From contig FOAY01000007.1 in NCBI GenBank assembly GCA_900109485.1, positions 147,156 through 211,155 of the forward strand: a DNA stretch of 64,000 nt, read 5' to 3'. Below the pieces are notes generated by a model. It saw only the letters and a program-made list of their open reading frames with translations, made no database searches and had not been told where the DNA came from. The position numbers were made by a program, and so were the translations under genes. Source of the stretch: Kosakonia sacchari (GTDB lineage: Bacteria > Pseudomonadota > Gammaproteobacteria > Enterobacterales > Enterobacteriaceae). How positions within the stretch are numbered: position 1 is the first letter of the stretch; every line of letters starts with the position of its first letter. Shown here in pieces: positions 16,240-26,475 of this stretch.

Positions 16240-17958
16240 TCAGCCCGCTTTTTGCTCCGGCAGATGCGCGGCGATATAACGCTCGTAGCGGTTTGCTTTC
16301 AGCCGCGTTAAATCCACCAGCACCAGACCATCGACACAGTTATTGAAATCGGGATCGCAACCGAAGTCGATAAACTGCACGCCGCCCGGTTCACACAGTT
16401 CAGAGTACTGCTTGTAGAGCGGTGGAATGCCGCAACCAAGATTGCCGAGCAGCGATTTCAGCCGGGTTAAATCTTCGGTGTAATCGTCACCGCTAAACTG
16501 GGCGAGCACGTCCGGCATCGAGGCGGGCCACGGCCGACGCGATGAGGCCAGAGGCCAGGTTGCCGGGAACCACAAGCGGTAGAACGCTACCAGCAGATCC
16601 CGCGCCGCTGGCGGCAGGCCGCCGGAGATGGAGACCGGGCCAAACAGGTAGCGGTATTGCGGGTAACGCGCCAGGTAAGCGCCAATGCCCGACCACAGAT
16701 AATCCAGGCCGCGACGTCCCCAGTAGCGCGGCTGAATAAAGCTGCGCCCCAGTTCGATGCCGTGACGCAGCACATCGGACATGCGATCGTCGTAATGGAA
16801 CAGGCTGTAACTGTATAAGCCTTCCACGCCGCGCGCCTCAACCTGTAGTGATGTCGGCATAAAGCGGTATGCGCCGACGATTTCCAGATCGGCCTCGTCC
16901 CACAGGATCAGGTGCAGGTAATCGTCGTCATATTTATCCGTATCACGACGTTTACCGCTGCCTTCACCCACCGCACGGAAGGCGATTTCACGCAGCCGTC
17001 CCAGCTCGCGCAGTAACGGCGAGTCTTCCTGCCCGTTGCGCTGCCAGAGGTAAATAACTTTTCCGTCCGCGGTGCGGCCGAGGCACTCGGCATTATTAAG
17101 TGCGCGGCGCAGCGTGACGCGCTCTTCCGGGCGCGCGATGGCGCACTCGGTTTTGAAGGGACCGGGGAGTCCTTTACCCAGACGCAACACATGTTGGCGA
17201 CACTTATCGGCCAGTTCGCGCGGGGCAAGTTGCGGCGTATGCCAGCTATCCCAGGGAATGCGCTGGCCGATTTTGATCGGCAGGTTGCTGTCCCGGCGGC
17301 GAAACATCTGCTGCATAAGCAGCAGGAAGGGCAGCGTATCCGACACCATCGCGCTGGCGTAGAACAGCGCGCTGTTACGCGCGTCGATCCAGGCGGGCAG
17401 CAGCGGCGCGCGAAACTTACTCGCCAGTTTGATAAACCCGGCGTGCCAGCTTTTATCGCGGATGCCTTTACGCGTCATGCGTGAGACTTCTCCCGCCGGG
17501 AAGAAGATCAGCACGCCGCCGCCCTGCAAATGGTTTTCCATCTGTTGCAGCGAGGATTTCCGCGTGCGGCCGCCCATGTTATCCACCGGGATAAACAGCG
17601 AGCTGAGCGGTTCAAGGTGGGTCAACATGCGGTTGGTAACCACCTTCACATCGCGGCGAACGCGCGAAACGGCGTACATCAGCGCCATCCCGTCAAGCGT
17701 ACCTGTCGGATGGTTAGCGATGATGACCAGTGGGCCTTGTTCGGGGATTTGTTCGAGGTCGTGAGCGGGAACGGTGCAGCGGATTTGTAGATGTTCAAGC
17801 ACTTGTTCCACCATATCCAGCCCTTTCAGGTGGGGATGGCTTGCGGCGAATTGCTGGAACTCCTGTTCGTAAAGCAGGCGCCGTAGCAGGTTTTTTTGCC
17901 AGGGCGCAGGTCTGGCCTGCGGCCAGAGATCCTCAAGTACGTTGTCGAGACTAAACAT
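16240..17958 (-). CDS. Bifunctional acyltransferase, OlsF-type ornithine lipid synthase
   Basis: A 572-residue fusion. Residues about 70-260 are a PlsC-like lysophospholipid acyltransferase with the motif NHPTGTLDG (H83, D89) and FFPAGEVSR. Residues about 290-560 are a hemolysin/OlsB-like GNAT domain: LRELGRLREIAFRAVGEGSG, DEADLEIVGAYRF, ELGRSFIQPRYWGRRGLDYL. This is the reverse-order fusion described as OlsF in Serratia, where one protein makes lyso-ornithine lipid and then ornithine lipid. The start has GGAGGAG upstream. A Pho-box-like element lies in the promoter, as expected for a phosphorus-free membrane lipid. The amino acid head group is not provable from sequence. Confidence 0.72.
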   Translation of the reverse strand: MFSLDNVLEDLWPQARPAPWQKNLLRRLLYEQEFQQFAASHPHLKGLDMVEQVLEHLQIRCTVPAHDLEQIPEQGPLVIIANHPTGTLDGMALMYAVSRVRRDVKVVTNRMLTHLEPLSSLFIPVDNMGGRTRKSSLQQMENHLQGGGVLIFFPAGEVSRMTRKGIRDKSWHAGFIKLASKFRAPLLPAWIDARNSALFYASAMVSDTLPFLLLMQQMFRRRDSNLPIKIGQRIPWDSWHTPQLAPRELADKCRQHVLRLGKGLPGPFKTECAIARPEERVTLRRALNNAECLGRTADGKVIYLWQRNGQEDSPLLRELGRLREIAFRAVGEGSGKRRDTDKYDDDYLHLILWDEADLEIVGAYRFMPTSLQVEARGVEGLYSYSLFHYDDRMSDVLRHGIELGRSFIQPRYWGRRGLDYLWSGIGAYLARYPQYRYLFGPVSISGGLPPAARDLLVAFYRLWFPATWPLASSRRPWPASMPDVLAQFSGDDYTEDLTRLKSLLGNLGCGIPPLYKQYSELCEPGGVQFIDFGCDPDFNNCVDGLVLVDLTRLKANRYERYIAAHLPEQKAG

Positions 17959-18018
17959 GGTGGTTTCTCCTCCCGTCTTGCCGATGACAGTAACGGGGGA
18001 AGATGACGTTTACATTTC

Positions 18019-18061
18019 ATTACAATGAAGATATGACAACGGCAAGACGGCTGGATGACAG
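18019..18061 (-). promoter_or_regulatory. Candidate Pho box and -10 for the olsF-like gene
   Basis: On the minus strand three heptamers occur at exact 11-base phase: CTGTCAT (18061-18055), CCGTCTT (18050-18044) and TTGTCAT (18039-18033). Eight bases further is TGTAAT (18024-18019), a good -10. PhoB sites are CTGTCAT-like heptamers every 11 bases replacing the -35, as also seen at phoA here. The middle heptamer and the GC-rich spacers are imperfect. Confidence 0.5.
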
Positions 18062-18086
18062 CAAAAGCGGTGCGGAAGGGATGTTT

Positions 18087-18144
18087 CTCTCCCCCGCAGG
18101 GGAGAGAAAGGGGAAGGGATAGCTCTCTCCCCCGTAGGGGAGAG
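18087..18144. repeat. Two direct copies of a CTCTCCCC hairpin
   Basis: CTCTCCCC-CGCA-GGGGAGAG (18087-18106) and CTCTCCCC-CGTA-GGGGAGAG (18125-18144) are perfect 8-bp stems with four-base loops, 38 bases apart, each followed by AAAG. They lie just past hemB on its transcript and within 200 bases of the olsF-like start. A related CCCTCTCC...GGGAGAGGG hairpin lies at 31840-31861. They look like small mobile palindromes serving as transcript ends. Confidence 0.65.
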
Positions 18145-18153
18145 AAAGGCGGC

Positions 18154-19125
18154 TCAAAGAATACCGCGTTCGGCGAGGTCAAGGGCGAAGTAGCTGAAGA
18201 TCAGGTCTGCGCCCGCGCGTTTGATCGCGCCCAGGCTTTCCAGCACCACTTTGTCTTCATCGATTGCACCCGCCAGCGCGGCGAATTTGATCATCGCGTA
18301 TTCACCGCTTACCTGATAGGCGCCCAGCGGTAACTCGGTGCGTTCACGGATATCGCGCAGGATGTCGAGGTATGCGCCTGCCGGTTTCACCATCAGGCAG
18401 TCTGCGCCTTCGGCCTGATCGATCAGCGATTCACGGATCGCCTCGCGACGGTTCATCGGGTTCATCTGGTAGGTTTTGCGATCGCCTTTCAGCGCCGTTC
18501 CTGCCGCTTCACGGAACGGGCCGTAGAACGAAGAGGCGAATTTGGTCGAGTAGGACATGATGGCGGTATCGGTAAAGCCTGCTGCATCCAGCGCATGGCG
18601 AATCGCCTGCACCTGGCCGTCCATTGCTGCGGAAGGGGCGATAAAGTCCGCGCCGGCAGCAGCGGCGGCAACGGCTTGTTTGCCGAGGTTAATCAGGGTC
18701 GCATCGTTATCGACACCGTGATCGCACAGCACGCCGCAATGGCCGTGAGAGGTGTATTCGCAGAAACAGGTATCGGACATCACGATCATCTCCGGCACCG
18801 TCTCTTTGCAGATGCGCGACATGCGCGCCACCAGGCCATCTTCACGCCAGGTGTCGCTGCCGGTCTCATCAGTGTGGTGAGAGATGCCGAAGGTCATCAC
18901 CGAGCGAATACCGGCTTTGGCGATGCGTTCAATTTCGCGGGCGAGATACTTTTCCGGAATGCGCATCACGCCGGGCATCGCCTCAATGGCTTTGTAATCG
19001 TTTAACTCTTCTTCAACAAAGATCGGCAACACCAGGTCGTTTTTGCTCAGTGTTGTCTCTTCAAACATGGCGCGCAGGGCAGGTGATTTGCGCAGGCGGC
19101 GTGGGCGAGTAATTAAATCGGTCAT
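18154..19125 (-). CDS. hemB: Porphobilinogen synthase (delta-aminolevulinate dehydratase)
   Basis: A 323-residue HemB (E. coli 324), condensing two 5-aminolevulinate molecules to porphobilinogen in haem synthesis. Present are the cysteine-rich zinc site [17 protein letters not shown], the active-site lysine region [16 protein letters not shown] and the second lysine segment [10 protein letters not shown]. It appears monocistronic, with a pair of palindromes after it and ampH behind it on the same strand. No frameshift or missing residue was seen. Confidence 0.97.
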   Translation of the reverse strand: MTDLITRPRRLRKSPALRAMFEETTLSKNDLVLPIFVEEELNDYKAIEAMPGVMRIPEKYLAREIERIAKAGIRSVMTFGISHHTDETGSDTWREDGLVARMSRICKETVPEMIVMSDTCFCEYTSHGHCGVLCDHGVDNDATLINLGKQAVAAAAAGADFIAPSAAMDGQVQAIRHALDAAGFTDTAIMSYSTKFASSFYGPFREAAGTALKGDRKTYQMNPMNRREAIRESLIDQAEGADCLMVKPAGAYLDILRDIRERTELPLGAYQVSGEYAMIKFAALAGAIDEDKVVLESLGAIKRAGADLIFSYFALDLAERGIL

Positions 19126-19245
19126 GGTATGCCTGATGTTTGTGGAACAGATGGCGGCATTGTAGCCGAAAAGCAGAGGTTCTGTTTTACCAAAATCGCC
19201 GTTAAGGGCAGAGGCAAACGGCGAAACCGCCTGCCTCTGATGTTG

Positions 19246-20403
19246 TCAGGAGGCGGGGATCACTTGCGGCACGTTGCTGCTTAACGCACTGACCAGATCG
19301 TTAACGCCGTCGCTCATATTGGCAAAGCGCGTCAGCGGCGAACGGGTGATGACGACAAAAACGCCGACATTATGCTGCGGCACCATCGCAATGTAGGTGA
19401 TAAAGCCGCCGCCGCCGCCGGTTTTCTGAATGATCCCAGGATGCCCCTCTTTGGGCGCCATGTAGACCCAGCCGAGGCCGAGCGCATCGGCTATGCCGGG
19501 CACATCCATGCCGATCACCCGCGTTAACTGGTTGCGCGGGTAGATCAACGTTTGCATGCGATCCGCCTGGCTGTTACGGGTGTAGAAATCCGACGACAGG
19601 AACTGCTGCATCCAGCGCATCATGTCTCCCGGCGTGGAGTAGACGCCGCCGCTGCCGATGGCGGCCAGCGTGTTATTGCACGGGCTGGCGCCTTTCTCGG
19701 CGATCATCAGGCGTTTGCACTGATCCGGCGACGGGGTAAAGGTGGTGTCTTTCATCCCCAGCGGGCGGGTGATCTGCTCTTCGAAAAGCTGCGGGTAAGG
19801 CTTGCCTGCCGCTTTCGACAAGGCATCCGCCAGCAGATCAAAGGCCAGGTTGGAGTAAGCCGCCTGCGTACCCGGCGCGGTTTTCAGCGTGGCGGTTGAG
19901 AGCCAGCTCCAGCGCTGTTCGTACGTTGGCCAGACGAAAACGGGACGTCGCGCTGCGCCGCCGGGCTGTTCGCGCGGCAGGGCGCTGGTATGCGTTGCAA
20001 GGTTCACCAGCGTAATTGGCGTGCCCTGGTAGGTCGGCACACGCGTGCCGGGAGGCGCATATTTACTTAACGGATCGTCGAGACGGACTTTGCCCTGATC
20101 GAGCATTTTCACCAGCATTTCGCTGGTCATCAGCTTGGAGAGGGAAGCAATACGAATCACCGAATCAAGCTGCGGGCGAACGTTGCTGCCGGGGCGGGTT
20201 TCGCCGTAGCTTTTGAACACGCGCTGGTTGCCGTCAATCACCACCATCGCCATGCCGGTTGCGCCGCTACCGTAATAAATATGGTTGGCGTAACGATCAA
20301 CAATATCAGATGCAAATACCGGGTCAGGAGACTGAACAGCCGCCTGAGCGGAAGTCAAGCTCTGCGCGCAGAGCAGCGCAGAGAGAAGCAGACAACGTTT
20401 CAA
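19246..20403 (-). CDS. ampH: AmpH, penicillin-binding D-Ala-D-Ala carboxypeptidase/endopeptidase
   Basis: A 385-residue class-C beta-lactamase-fold PBP, the E. coli AmpH length. It has a signal peptide ending AQA. The active-site triad is SLSK (S87-K90), YSN in AAYSNLAFD and KTG in IIQKTGGGGG. In E. coli it trims and recycles peptidoglycan peptides. It is divergent from the cysteine hydrolase. A 12-bp-stem hairpin (CAGAGGCA...TGCCTCTG, 19209-19239) lies directly after the stop. Confidence 0.95.
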   Translation of the reverse strand: MKRCLLLSALLCAQSLTSAQAAVQSPDPVFASDIVDRYANHIYYGSGATGMAMVVIDGNQRVFKSYGETRPGSNVRPQLDSVIRIASLSKLMTSEMLVKMLDQGKVRLDDPLSKYAPPGTRVPTYQGTPITLVNLATHTSALPREQPGGAARRPVFVWPTYEQRWSWLSTATLKTAPGTQAAYSNLAFDLLADALSKAAGKPYPQLFEEQITRPLGMKDTTFTPSPDQCKRLMIAEKGASPCNNTLAAIGSGGVYSTPGDMMRWMQQFLSSDFYTRNSQADRMQTLIYPRNQLTRVIGMDVPGIADALGLGWVYMAPKEGHPGIIQKTGGGGGFITYIAMVPQHNVGVFVVITRSPLTRFANMSDGVNDLVSALSSNVPQVIPAS

Positions 20404-20594
20404 CGCAGGGTTCCATAAATAAATGGGATAGATAGAGCGTATTTATACTACTTAGTGCGGTGTTGCAAAGGCCCAATTAGCGGATTCTTTCCCCCTAATA
20501 CGTAACGATGGGTAAAAATGGTTATTTTGCCGCCAGACCACGACGTTCGCCGGATGTGGTAATCTCCTTCTTTCCCACTGACAGGAGAGAGCAG

Positions 20595-21128
20595 ATGGCA
20601 GGTAAACGGGTCGTGATGGTGGTGGATATGCAAAATGGCGTGTTCGCCACCGAGCGTATTCAGCGGGCGCAGTGTGTCGCCCGCATTAACCAGTTAACGC
20701 AGGCCGCCGATACGGTGATTTTCATTCAGCATGCGGAAGCGGGCGGGCTGGAAGAGGGGAGCGAAGGGTTTGCGCTGCTGCCGGAGCTGCATCAGCCTGC
20801 GAACGCCCTGTACGTCACCAAAACCGCCTGCGACGCGTTCTATAAAACGCAGCTTGAAGCGGTGCTGCGCGAGCACGATATCAACGCCTGGGTGATGTGC
20901 GGTTGTGCCACCGATTACTGCGTGGATACCACGCTGAAAAACGGCGCCAGCCGGGGTTATTCCATCACGATGGCGCAGGACGCCCATACCACCGCTAACC
21001 GCCCGGCTGCGCAGGCCACAACCCTGATCAATCACTACAACGACGTGTGGCGTACGTTAACCGTTCCCGGCAACCCGGTGTATGTGAAACCGGTCGAAAC
21101 AATTCTTCACGAATGGCAAGCGAACTAA
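20595..21128 (+). CDS. Isochorismatase-fold cysteine hydrolase
   Basis: A 177-residue hydrolase. The start at 20595 (MAGKRVVMVVDMQNG) has AGGAGAG just upstream; the longer frame starting 87 bases earlier lacks a ribosome site. The catalytic triad of the family is visible as D11, K76 (TKTACDAF) and C109 (GCATDYCVDTT). Such enzymes act on N-carbamoyl compounds, nicotinamide or isochorismate; the substrate here is not recognisable. It sits between ampH and sbmA, where E. coli has no such gene, and ends at its own terminator. Confidence 0.8.
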   Translation: MAGKRVVMVVDMQNGVFATERIQRAQCVARINQLTQAADTVIFIQHAEAGGLEEGSEGFALLPELHQPANALYVTKTACDAFYKTQLEAVLREHDINAWVMCGCATDYCVDTTLKNGASRGYSITMAQDAHTTANRPAAQATTLINHYNDVWRTLTVPGNPVYVKPVETILHEWQAN

Positions 21129-21160
21129 GGGGTTACCCTCAGGTCTGATACAACGACACG

Positions 21161-21186
21161 GCGTCGCACTGCGCGGCGCTTTTTTA
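21161..21186 (+). terminator. Terminator after the cysteine hydrolase
   Basis: GCGTCGC pairs with GCGGCGC across a short loop and is followed by seven T residues. Confidence 0.75.
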
Positions 21187-21261
21187 TCCCTGCGCTATGC
21201 CCGGTGCAGGAATCCGCTACACAGCATTTTTGTAAATAATAAGAAGTAAGCAGGAGTACCC

Positions 21262-22482
21262 ATGTTTAAATCTTTCTTTCCTAAGCCGACGCTGTTCTTT
21301 TTGTCGGCCTTTATCTGGGCGCTGATCGCTGTCGTATTCTGGCAGGCTGGTGGTGAGGGCTGGTTAATGCGCTTAACCGGCGCATCGGCGGACGTCCCGA
21401 TCAGCGCTACGCGTTTCTGGTGCCCCAGCTTTTTACTTTTTTATGCTTATTATGCCGTTTGCGTCGGCCTGTTTGCGCTGTGCTGGTTTGTCGCCTCGCC
21501 GCACCGCTGGCAGTACTGGTCGGTACTCGGTACGGCGTTGATCGTCTTTGTGACCTGGTTTTTGGTGGAGGTGAACGTTGCCATCAACGCCTGGTATCAG
21601 CCGTTTTTCGATTTGGTGCAAACTGCGCTCAGTGCGCCCAACAAGGTCAGCCTGAGCCAGCTTTATAGCGAGATTGGCGTCTTCTTGTGGATCGCGCTGA
21701 TTGCCGTGACGGTAGCGGTACTGAATAACTTTTTCGTCAGCCACTATGTGTTCCGCTGGCGTACGGCGATGAACGAATACTATATGGCGCACTGGGCGCA
21801 TCTGCGTCATATCGAAGGGGCCGCGCAGCGTGTGCAGGAAGACACCATGCGTTTTGCCCAGACGCTGGAAGATATGGGCGTCAGCTTTATCAATGCGATC
21901 ATGACGCTGATTGCGTTTTTGCCGGTGCTGGTGGCGCTGTCACCGCATGTGCAGGAGCTGCCGCTGGTGGGACATGTTCCTTACGGTCTGGTGATCGCGG
22001 GCGTGGGCTGGGCGTTGTTCGGCACCCTGTTGCTGGCCTTAATCGGTATCAACCTGCCTGGATTACAGTTTAAGAATCAGCGCGTTGAAGCCGCCTACCG
22101 TAAAGAGCTGGTCTACGGCGAAGATGACGCCACGCGCGCGCAACCGCCGACCGTCGCCGAACTGTTCAGCGCCGTGCGCCGCAACTATTTCCGCCTCTAT
22201 TTTCACTACACCTATTTCAACATCGCCCGTATTCTCTATATGCAAGTTGATGTGGTGTTTGGTCTGATTATGCTGTTTCCGACCATTGCCGCTGGCGCGA
22301 TTACGCTGGGTCTGATGCATCAGATTACCAACGTTTTCGATCAGGTCCGCAGCTCGTTCCAGTATTTGATCACCTCCTGGACGACGTTGGTGGAGCTGAT
22401 GTCCATCTACAAACGCTTGCGCAGTTTTGAGTATGAATTGAACGGCCAGGAAATTGTGCCTGTGCCTCACCGTTTTGGTTAA
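21262..22482 (+). CDS. sbmA: SbmA, peptide antibiotic transporter
   Basis: A 406-residue inner-membrane protein, the same length as E. coli SbmA. It imports microcins B17 and J25, bleomycin and proline-rich peptides using the proton gradient. It opens [20 protein letters not shown], has about seven to eight membrane segments and the SbmA/BacA segment [13 protein letters not shown], and ends [16 protein letters not shown]-like. It forms an operon with yaiW 13 bases downstream. Conserved throughout without breaks. Confidence 0.97.
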   Translation: MFKSFFPKPTLFFLSAFIWALIAVVFWQAGGEGWLMRLTGASADVPISATRFWCPSFLLFYAYYAVCVGLFALCWFVASPHRWQYWSVLGTALIVFVTWFLVEVNVAINAWYQPFFDLVQTALSAPNKVSLSQLYSEIGVFLWIALIAVTVAVLNNFFVSHYVFRWRTAMNEYYMAHWAHLRHIEGAAQRVQEDTMRFAQTLEDMGVSFINAIMTLIAFLPVLVALSPHVQELPLVGHVPYGLVIAGVGWALFGTLLLALIGINLPGLQFKNQRVEAAYRKELVYGEDDATRAQPPTVAELFSAVRRNYFRLYFHYTYFNIARILYMQVDVVFGLIMLFPTIAAGAITLGLMHQITNVFDQVRSSFQYLITSWTTLVELMSIYKRLRSFEYELNGQEIVPVPHRFG

Positions 22483-22495
22483 CACAAGGAACGTT

Positions 22496-23605
22496 ATGGT
22501 TTACGTCCCCCGTTTTGGCTGGCTGCTGGCGGCTCTGATCCTTGCCGGTTGTAGCACGCAAGCCCCGGTTTCCCAGCGGGAAGCGGAGAAAGAAAAAGAG
22601 AGCAACAAACCGTTGGATGTGGCAAGCGTGGTGCGGCAGAAAATGCCCGCCAGCGTGAAAGATCGCAATGGCTGGGCGCAGGATATCGCCACCACATTTA
22701 GCAGCCAGAAGCTGGCGCCGACGCTGGAGAATATCTGCTCGGTGCTGGCGGTGGCGCAGCAGGAATCGAACTATCAGGCCGATCCGGCCGTGCCGGGGCT
22801 GAACAAAATCGCCTGGAAAGAGATCGATAAGCGCGCGCAGCGGATGCACATTCCGCCGCTGCTGGTGCATACCGCGCTGAAAATCCCTTCGCCGAACGGT
22901 AAAAGCTACAGCGAGCGGCTGGACAACGTCAGAACGGAAAAAGAGCTGAGCGCCATTTTTGACGACTTTATCAATATGGTGCCGATGGGGCAGACGCTGT
23001 TTGGTTCCTTCAACCCGGTGCGTACCGGCGGGCCGATGCAAATCAGCGTGGCGTTTGCCGAGCAGCACACCGAGGGGTATCCGTGGAAGATGGATGGCAC
23101 GGTACGCCAGGAAGTGTTCAGCCGTCGCGGCGGTTTGTGGTTCGGCACTTACCATCTGCTGAATTATCCTGCCAGCTACAGCGCGCCGATTTACCGTTTC
23201 GCCGATTTTAACGCCGGGCTGTACGCCAGCCGCAATGCGGCGTTCCAGAATGCGGTTAGCAAAGCGACCGGCGTGAAACTGGCGCTGGATGGCGATGTGA
23301 TCCTTTACGGCAGCAGCAATACGGGCGCGACGGAACTGGCGGTAAGAAAGCTCGGGCCGAAACTGGGGATGAGCGATCGCGATATTCGCCGTCAACTGGA
23401 GCGCGGCGACAGTCAGAAGTTTGAAGAGACGACGCTGTACCGCGAAGTTTATCGTCTGGCGGAACAGAAAAGCGGGAAAACGCTGCCGAGAGAGATTTTG
23501 CCGGGGATCCAGTTAGAAAGCCCGAAGATCACGCGTAACCTGACGACAGCATGGTTTGCGAAGCGCGTCGACGATCGTCGGGCTGCCTGTATGGCGCAGA
23601 ATTAA
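22496..23605 (+). CDS. yaiW: YaiW, outer-membrane lipoprotein (DUF1615)
   Basis: A 369-residue DUF1615 lipoprotein. The start at 22496 is preceded by AAGGA; the track's earlier in-frame start lies inside sbmA. The signal ends in a lipobox, ILAGC-STQ. The body has conserved segments such as [35 protein letters not shown] and [12 protein letters not shown], which recall lysozyme-like folds. In E. coli YaiW is a surface-exposed lipoprotein that affects SbmA-dependent peptide sensitivity. It overlaps the convergent yaiY by four bases. Confidence 0.95.
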   Translation: MVYVPRFGWLLAALILAGCSTQAPVSQREAEKEKESNKPLDVASVVRQKMPASVKDRNGWAQDIATTFSSQKLAPTLENICSVLAVAQQESNYQADPAVPGLNKIAWKEIDKRAQRMHIPPLLVHTALKIPSPNGKSYSERLDNVRTEKELSAIFDDFINMVPMGQTLFGSFNPVRTGGPMQISVAFAEQHTEGYPWKMDGTVRQEVFSRRGGLWFGTYHLLNYPASYSAPIYRFADFNAGLYASRNAAFQNAVSKATGVKLALDGDVILYGSSNTGATELAVRKLGPKLGMSDRDIRRQLERGDSQKFEETTLYREVYRLAEQKSGKTLPREILPGIQLESPKITRNLTTAWFAKRVDDRRAACMAQN

Positions 23606-23910
23606 TCTGAGTGGTGTCGTCGCCAGCGCAGGAAAAGGCCGATGACACCCAACAATGCGCTTCCCGCAAGGAACGGCACGAGACCAAACAGCGTGCCGAC
23701 GCCAAACCCCAGTTCAACGTGGGGGCGGGAGGCGTCCTGAACCTGCATCAATCTTTCGAACACGCCAGGCGCGTGTACCAGCAGGTTCAACAACTGCGCG
23801 CCAGCCCAGAAGCAGAGCAGGACAAACACGGCATAAGCCAAATTGCCTGGCCTTGAGGCATCACGTTTTTTCACGCCCGTGAAGGGTTTTGACAGGGAAA
23901 AATCAGCCAT
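23602..23910 (-). CDS. yaiY: YaiY, small inner-membrane protein (DUF2755)
   Basis: A 102-residue protein as in E. coli. It has two hydrophobic segments, near residues 24-44 ([20 protein letters not shown]) and 72-95, separated by a polar loop. The start has GGAGGT upstream. Function is unknown. Its 3' end overlaps that of yaiW on the other strand. Confidence 0.92.
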   Translation of the reverse strand: MADFSLSKPFTGVKKRDASRPGNLAYAVFVLLCFWAGAQLLNLLVHAPGVFERLMQVQDASRPHVELGFGVGTLFGLVPFLAGSALLGVIGLFLRWRRHHSD

Positions 23911-24190
23911 AAGACCTCCGGTACTCTTTACTCAATTCGTTGCTTACCTTTCAGTGATGCAGCAGCGGGTGCTGGTCAGAATTCAGGCTAATTGTGACAG
24001 TTGCGCCCCGTTGTCAACATCAGAATGGTGATAATTTCCCACCGGGAAGGATTCCGTTTGAACAATTTTTGTTAGTGATCACATTTTTGTAACATTTTCA
24101 TTATTCAAGTAACATTTCAGATTTTCCATACATCACACAGACCTGAAAGACAGGCTATGCGATGATGCCTTTTTGACTGCCGGAGTTGTC

Positions 24191-24412
24191 ATGAAGCTGC
24201 CTGCGAAAATACGCCGTGACTGGCACTATTACGCGTTTGCGATTGGGTTGATTTTTATTCTGAATGGGGTCGTGGGCCTGCTGGGGTTTGAGGCCAAAGG
24301 CTGGCAAACCTATGCCGTCGGGCTGGTGACCTGGGTGATTGGATTTTGGCTGGCCGGGTTGATTATCCGCCGCCGCCCGGAAGAGGAGGAGGCAGCGGAT
24401 AAGGCAAAGTAA
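24191..24412 (+). CDS. yaiZ: YaiZ, small membrane protein (DUF2754)
   Basis: A 73-residue protein with two membrane segments and a charged C-terminus (RRRPEEEEAADK). The start at 24191 (MKLPAKIRRDW) matches E. coli YaiZ and has GGAG upstream, so the start six codons earlier is not used. It is convergent with ddlA with only three bases between the stop codons. Function unknown. Confidence 0.92.
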   Translation: MKLPAKIRRDWHYYAFAIGLIFILNGVVGLLGFEAKGWQTYAVGLVTWVIGFWLAGLIIRRRPEEEEAADKAK

Positions 24413-24415
24413 TGC

Positions 24416-25516
24416 TTAACCGTTGACGGAAATTTTCAGCGTGCTGTTTACCTGATGGCGCGCGATAGCCAGTTCAATCAGGCGGGTGATCAGATCAGGG
24501 TAGCTGATGCCGCTCGCCTGCCACAGTTTTGGATACATGCTGATGTTGGTAAAGCCCGGCAGCGTGTTGATCTCATTGATAACGACTTCGTTGTCCGGCG
24601 TCAGGAACACATCGACGCGCGCCATCCCTTCACAGCCCAGCGTCTGGTACGCCTGCACTGCAATCTGACGGATCTTATCGTTGATCTCCGGCGCGATATC
24701 CGCAGGCACCACCACCTGCGCACCGTTTTCATCAATGTATTTGGTGTCGTAAGCGTAGAACTCGCTGTGCAGCACGATTTCGCCGCAGGTACTGGCTTGC
24801 GGATCGTCATTGCCGAGCACCGCGCATTCGATCTCGCGGCCTTTGATGCCTTTCTCAACGATCACTTTCTTGTCGAACTCAAACGCCAGGCGCACCGCTT
24901 CATGATATTGCGCTTCGCTGGTCACTTTGCTGACGCCAACGGACGAGCCCTGGTTGGCCGGTTTGACGAACAGCGGCAGGCCGAGTTGCGCTTCAACGTC
25001 GCTAAAGGCAATCTGCTGACGGTTGGCGCGCGTCAGGGTAATAAAGGGCGCGACAGCTAATCCGGCATCACGCAGCAAACGCTTGGTGACATCTTTATCC
25101 ATGCAGGCCGCCGAAGCGAGCACGTCGGAGCCGACAAACGGCAGGTTCGCCAGGCGCAGCATGCCCTGCAAGGTACCATCTTCGCCCAACGTACCGTGGA
25201 CGATAGGGAAAATCACATCAACATCCGGCAGCGGCGCGCTGTTTTGCGCCTGGATAAGCTGCTGCGCAGTGTTGCCCGGCACCAGCGCCACACTGTTTTG
25301 CGACGGATTCAGTGCAATACGCGCCGGATCGCTGGCGTTAAGCAGGTAATTATTCGCATCGCTGATATGCCATTGACCCTGTTTATCAATCCCCAGCAGC
25401 ACAACCTCAAAGCGCGACTTATCCATGGCATCGACAATATTTTTTGCTGACTGTAACGACACCTCGTGTTCCGCTGATTTGCCGCCGAAGACGACCCCTA
25501 CCCGCAGTTTTGCCAT
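24416..25516 (-). CDS. ddlA: D-alanine--D-alanine ligase A
   Basis: A 366-residue ATP-grasp ligase (E. coli DdlA 364) that makes the D-Ala-D-Ala dipeptide for peptidoglycan precursors. The start is [20 protein letters not shown] at 25516. Conserved are the N-terminal [38 protein letters not shown] and the metal ligands in [15 protein letters not shown]. Location between yaiZ and the accessory extensin gene matches E. coli on the left side only. Confidence 0.96.
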   Translation of the reverse strand: MAKLRVGVVFGGKSAEHEVSLQSAKNIVDAMDKSRFEVVLLGIDKQGQWHISDANNYLLNASDPARIALNPSQNSVALVPGNTAQQLIQAQNSAPLPDVDVIFPIVHGTLGEDGTLQGMLRLANLPFVGSDVLASAACMDKDVTKRLLRDAGLAVAPFITLTRANRQQIAFSDVEAQLGLPLFVKPANQGSSVGVSKVTSEAQYHEAVRLAFEFDKKVIVEKGIKGREIECAVLGNDDPQASTCGEIVLHSEFYAYDTKYIDENGAQVVVPADIAPEINDKIRQIAVQAYQTLGCEGMARVDVFLTPDNEVVINEINTLPGFTNISMYPKLWQASGISYPDLITRLIELAIARHQVNSTLKISVNG

Positions 25517-25622
25517 TTCTACGTTCACCCACACTTATTCACAAAACACATACCATAGCACGACGAAACGCACGATTCGCGGCCTTCTGCCATAATGTTT
25601 TGAGGAAAACTGAGGGGGAGAC

Positions 25623-26306
25623 GTGCGCGTAAAGAGCCTGATCGTTGTCTGCACTCTGCTGGCGCTGATGCTGGTGGGGTATCGCTATTTACCGTCTTAT
25701 TACAATCCCTTCGCGCCGCTACAGTTGAGCGATCCGCCGGGACGCATTACTCAGTTTAAGTTACGCCGCCTGTCGCCGTCTGCCTGTGCCGCGCTGCTGG
25801 CGCAGGCCAATCAGCAGCGGCTCGTTACTTCTGTTGCGGTAGCGAACAGCGGCGGTGACTGCCCGTTAACCGATGTGGTGCGGGTGCGTGATTTCGGCGC
25901 GGTGAAACTGAGCAGCAGTTTTCTGGCGAGTTGCCCGCTGGCGCTTAGCTCTGCGTTGTTTATCGAACAGCAGGCGCAGCCGCTGACCGAACGTTTTACC
26001 GGCCAGCCGCTGCGTCAGATCGACCATCTGGGCAGCTACGTGTGCCGCAACATTTATAACCGTGCTGATGCGCGGCGTAGCGAGCATGCCAGCGCTGAAG
26101 CGCTGGATCTGAGCGCCTTTCGCCTGGCGAATGGCCTGCGGGTAACGGTGCTCAATGGCTGGCGGCAGCCTGAAACAGCGCCGTGGTTACGGGCGATGCT
26201 GAGCGCCAGTTGCGGCTATTATGGCAATGGTCTGGGACCCGAATACAATGCCGCTCATGCCAACCATTTTCATCTGGGGATGCGCGGTTTCGGGCTCTGT
26301 CGCTAA
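25623..26306 (+). CDS. Extensin-like C-terminal domain protein
   Basis: A 227-residue protein with a GTG start after GAGGGGGAG. An N-terminal membrane anchor (LIVVCTLLALMLVGYRYL) is followed by the extensin-like domain: SYVCRNIYNR, HASAEALDLSAFRLANG and the end motif GPEYNAAHANHFHLG. The HASAEALD and HANHFHLG blocks resemble the zinc ligands of M15/LAS peptidases, so a periplasmic peptidoglycan peptidase is plausible but unproven. E. coli K-12 has nothing here between ddlA and iraP. Four-plus cysteines may form disulphides. Confidence 0.8.
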   Translation: MRVKSLIVVCTLLALMLVGYRYLPSYYNPFAPLQLSDPPGRITQFKLRRLSPSACAALLAQANQQRLVTSVAVANSGGDCPLTDVVRVRDFGAVKLSSSFLASCPLALSSALFIEQQAQPLTERFTGQPLRQIDHLGSYVCRNIYNRADARRSEHASAEALDLSAFRLANGLRVTVLNGWRQPETAPWLRAMLSASCGYYGNGLGPEYNAAHANHFHLGMRGFGLCR

Positions 26307-26475
26307 GCATAATCCACTGTAAAAATAGGGTTTTTATGCGCGCGCTGTGGCGGTGTGCGATGCCGGACAGATAAAACACCGAATTCGCCGTAACCGCATC
26401 TCTGGTGACTCATCCGTGGCGCATTCTTGTTAACCTGTGCGCTGTTTGTCAAAACTTCAACAAATACCCGTACTT

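Noticed and set aside
22370-23395. 341-codon frame on the minus strand
   Set aside because: Antisense shadow of yaiW and the end of sbmA; no family features.
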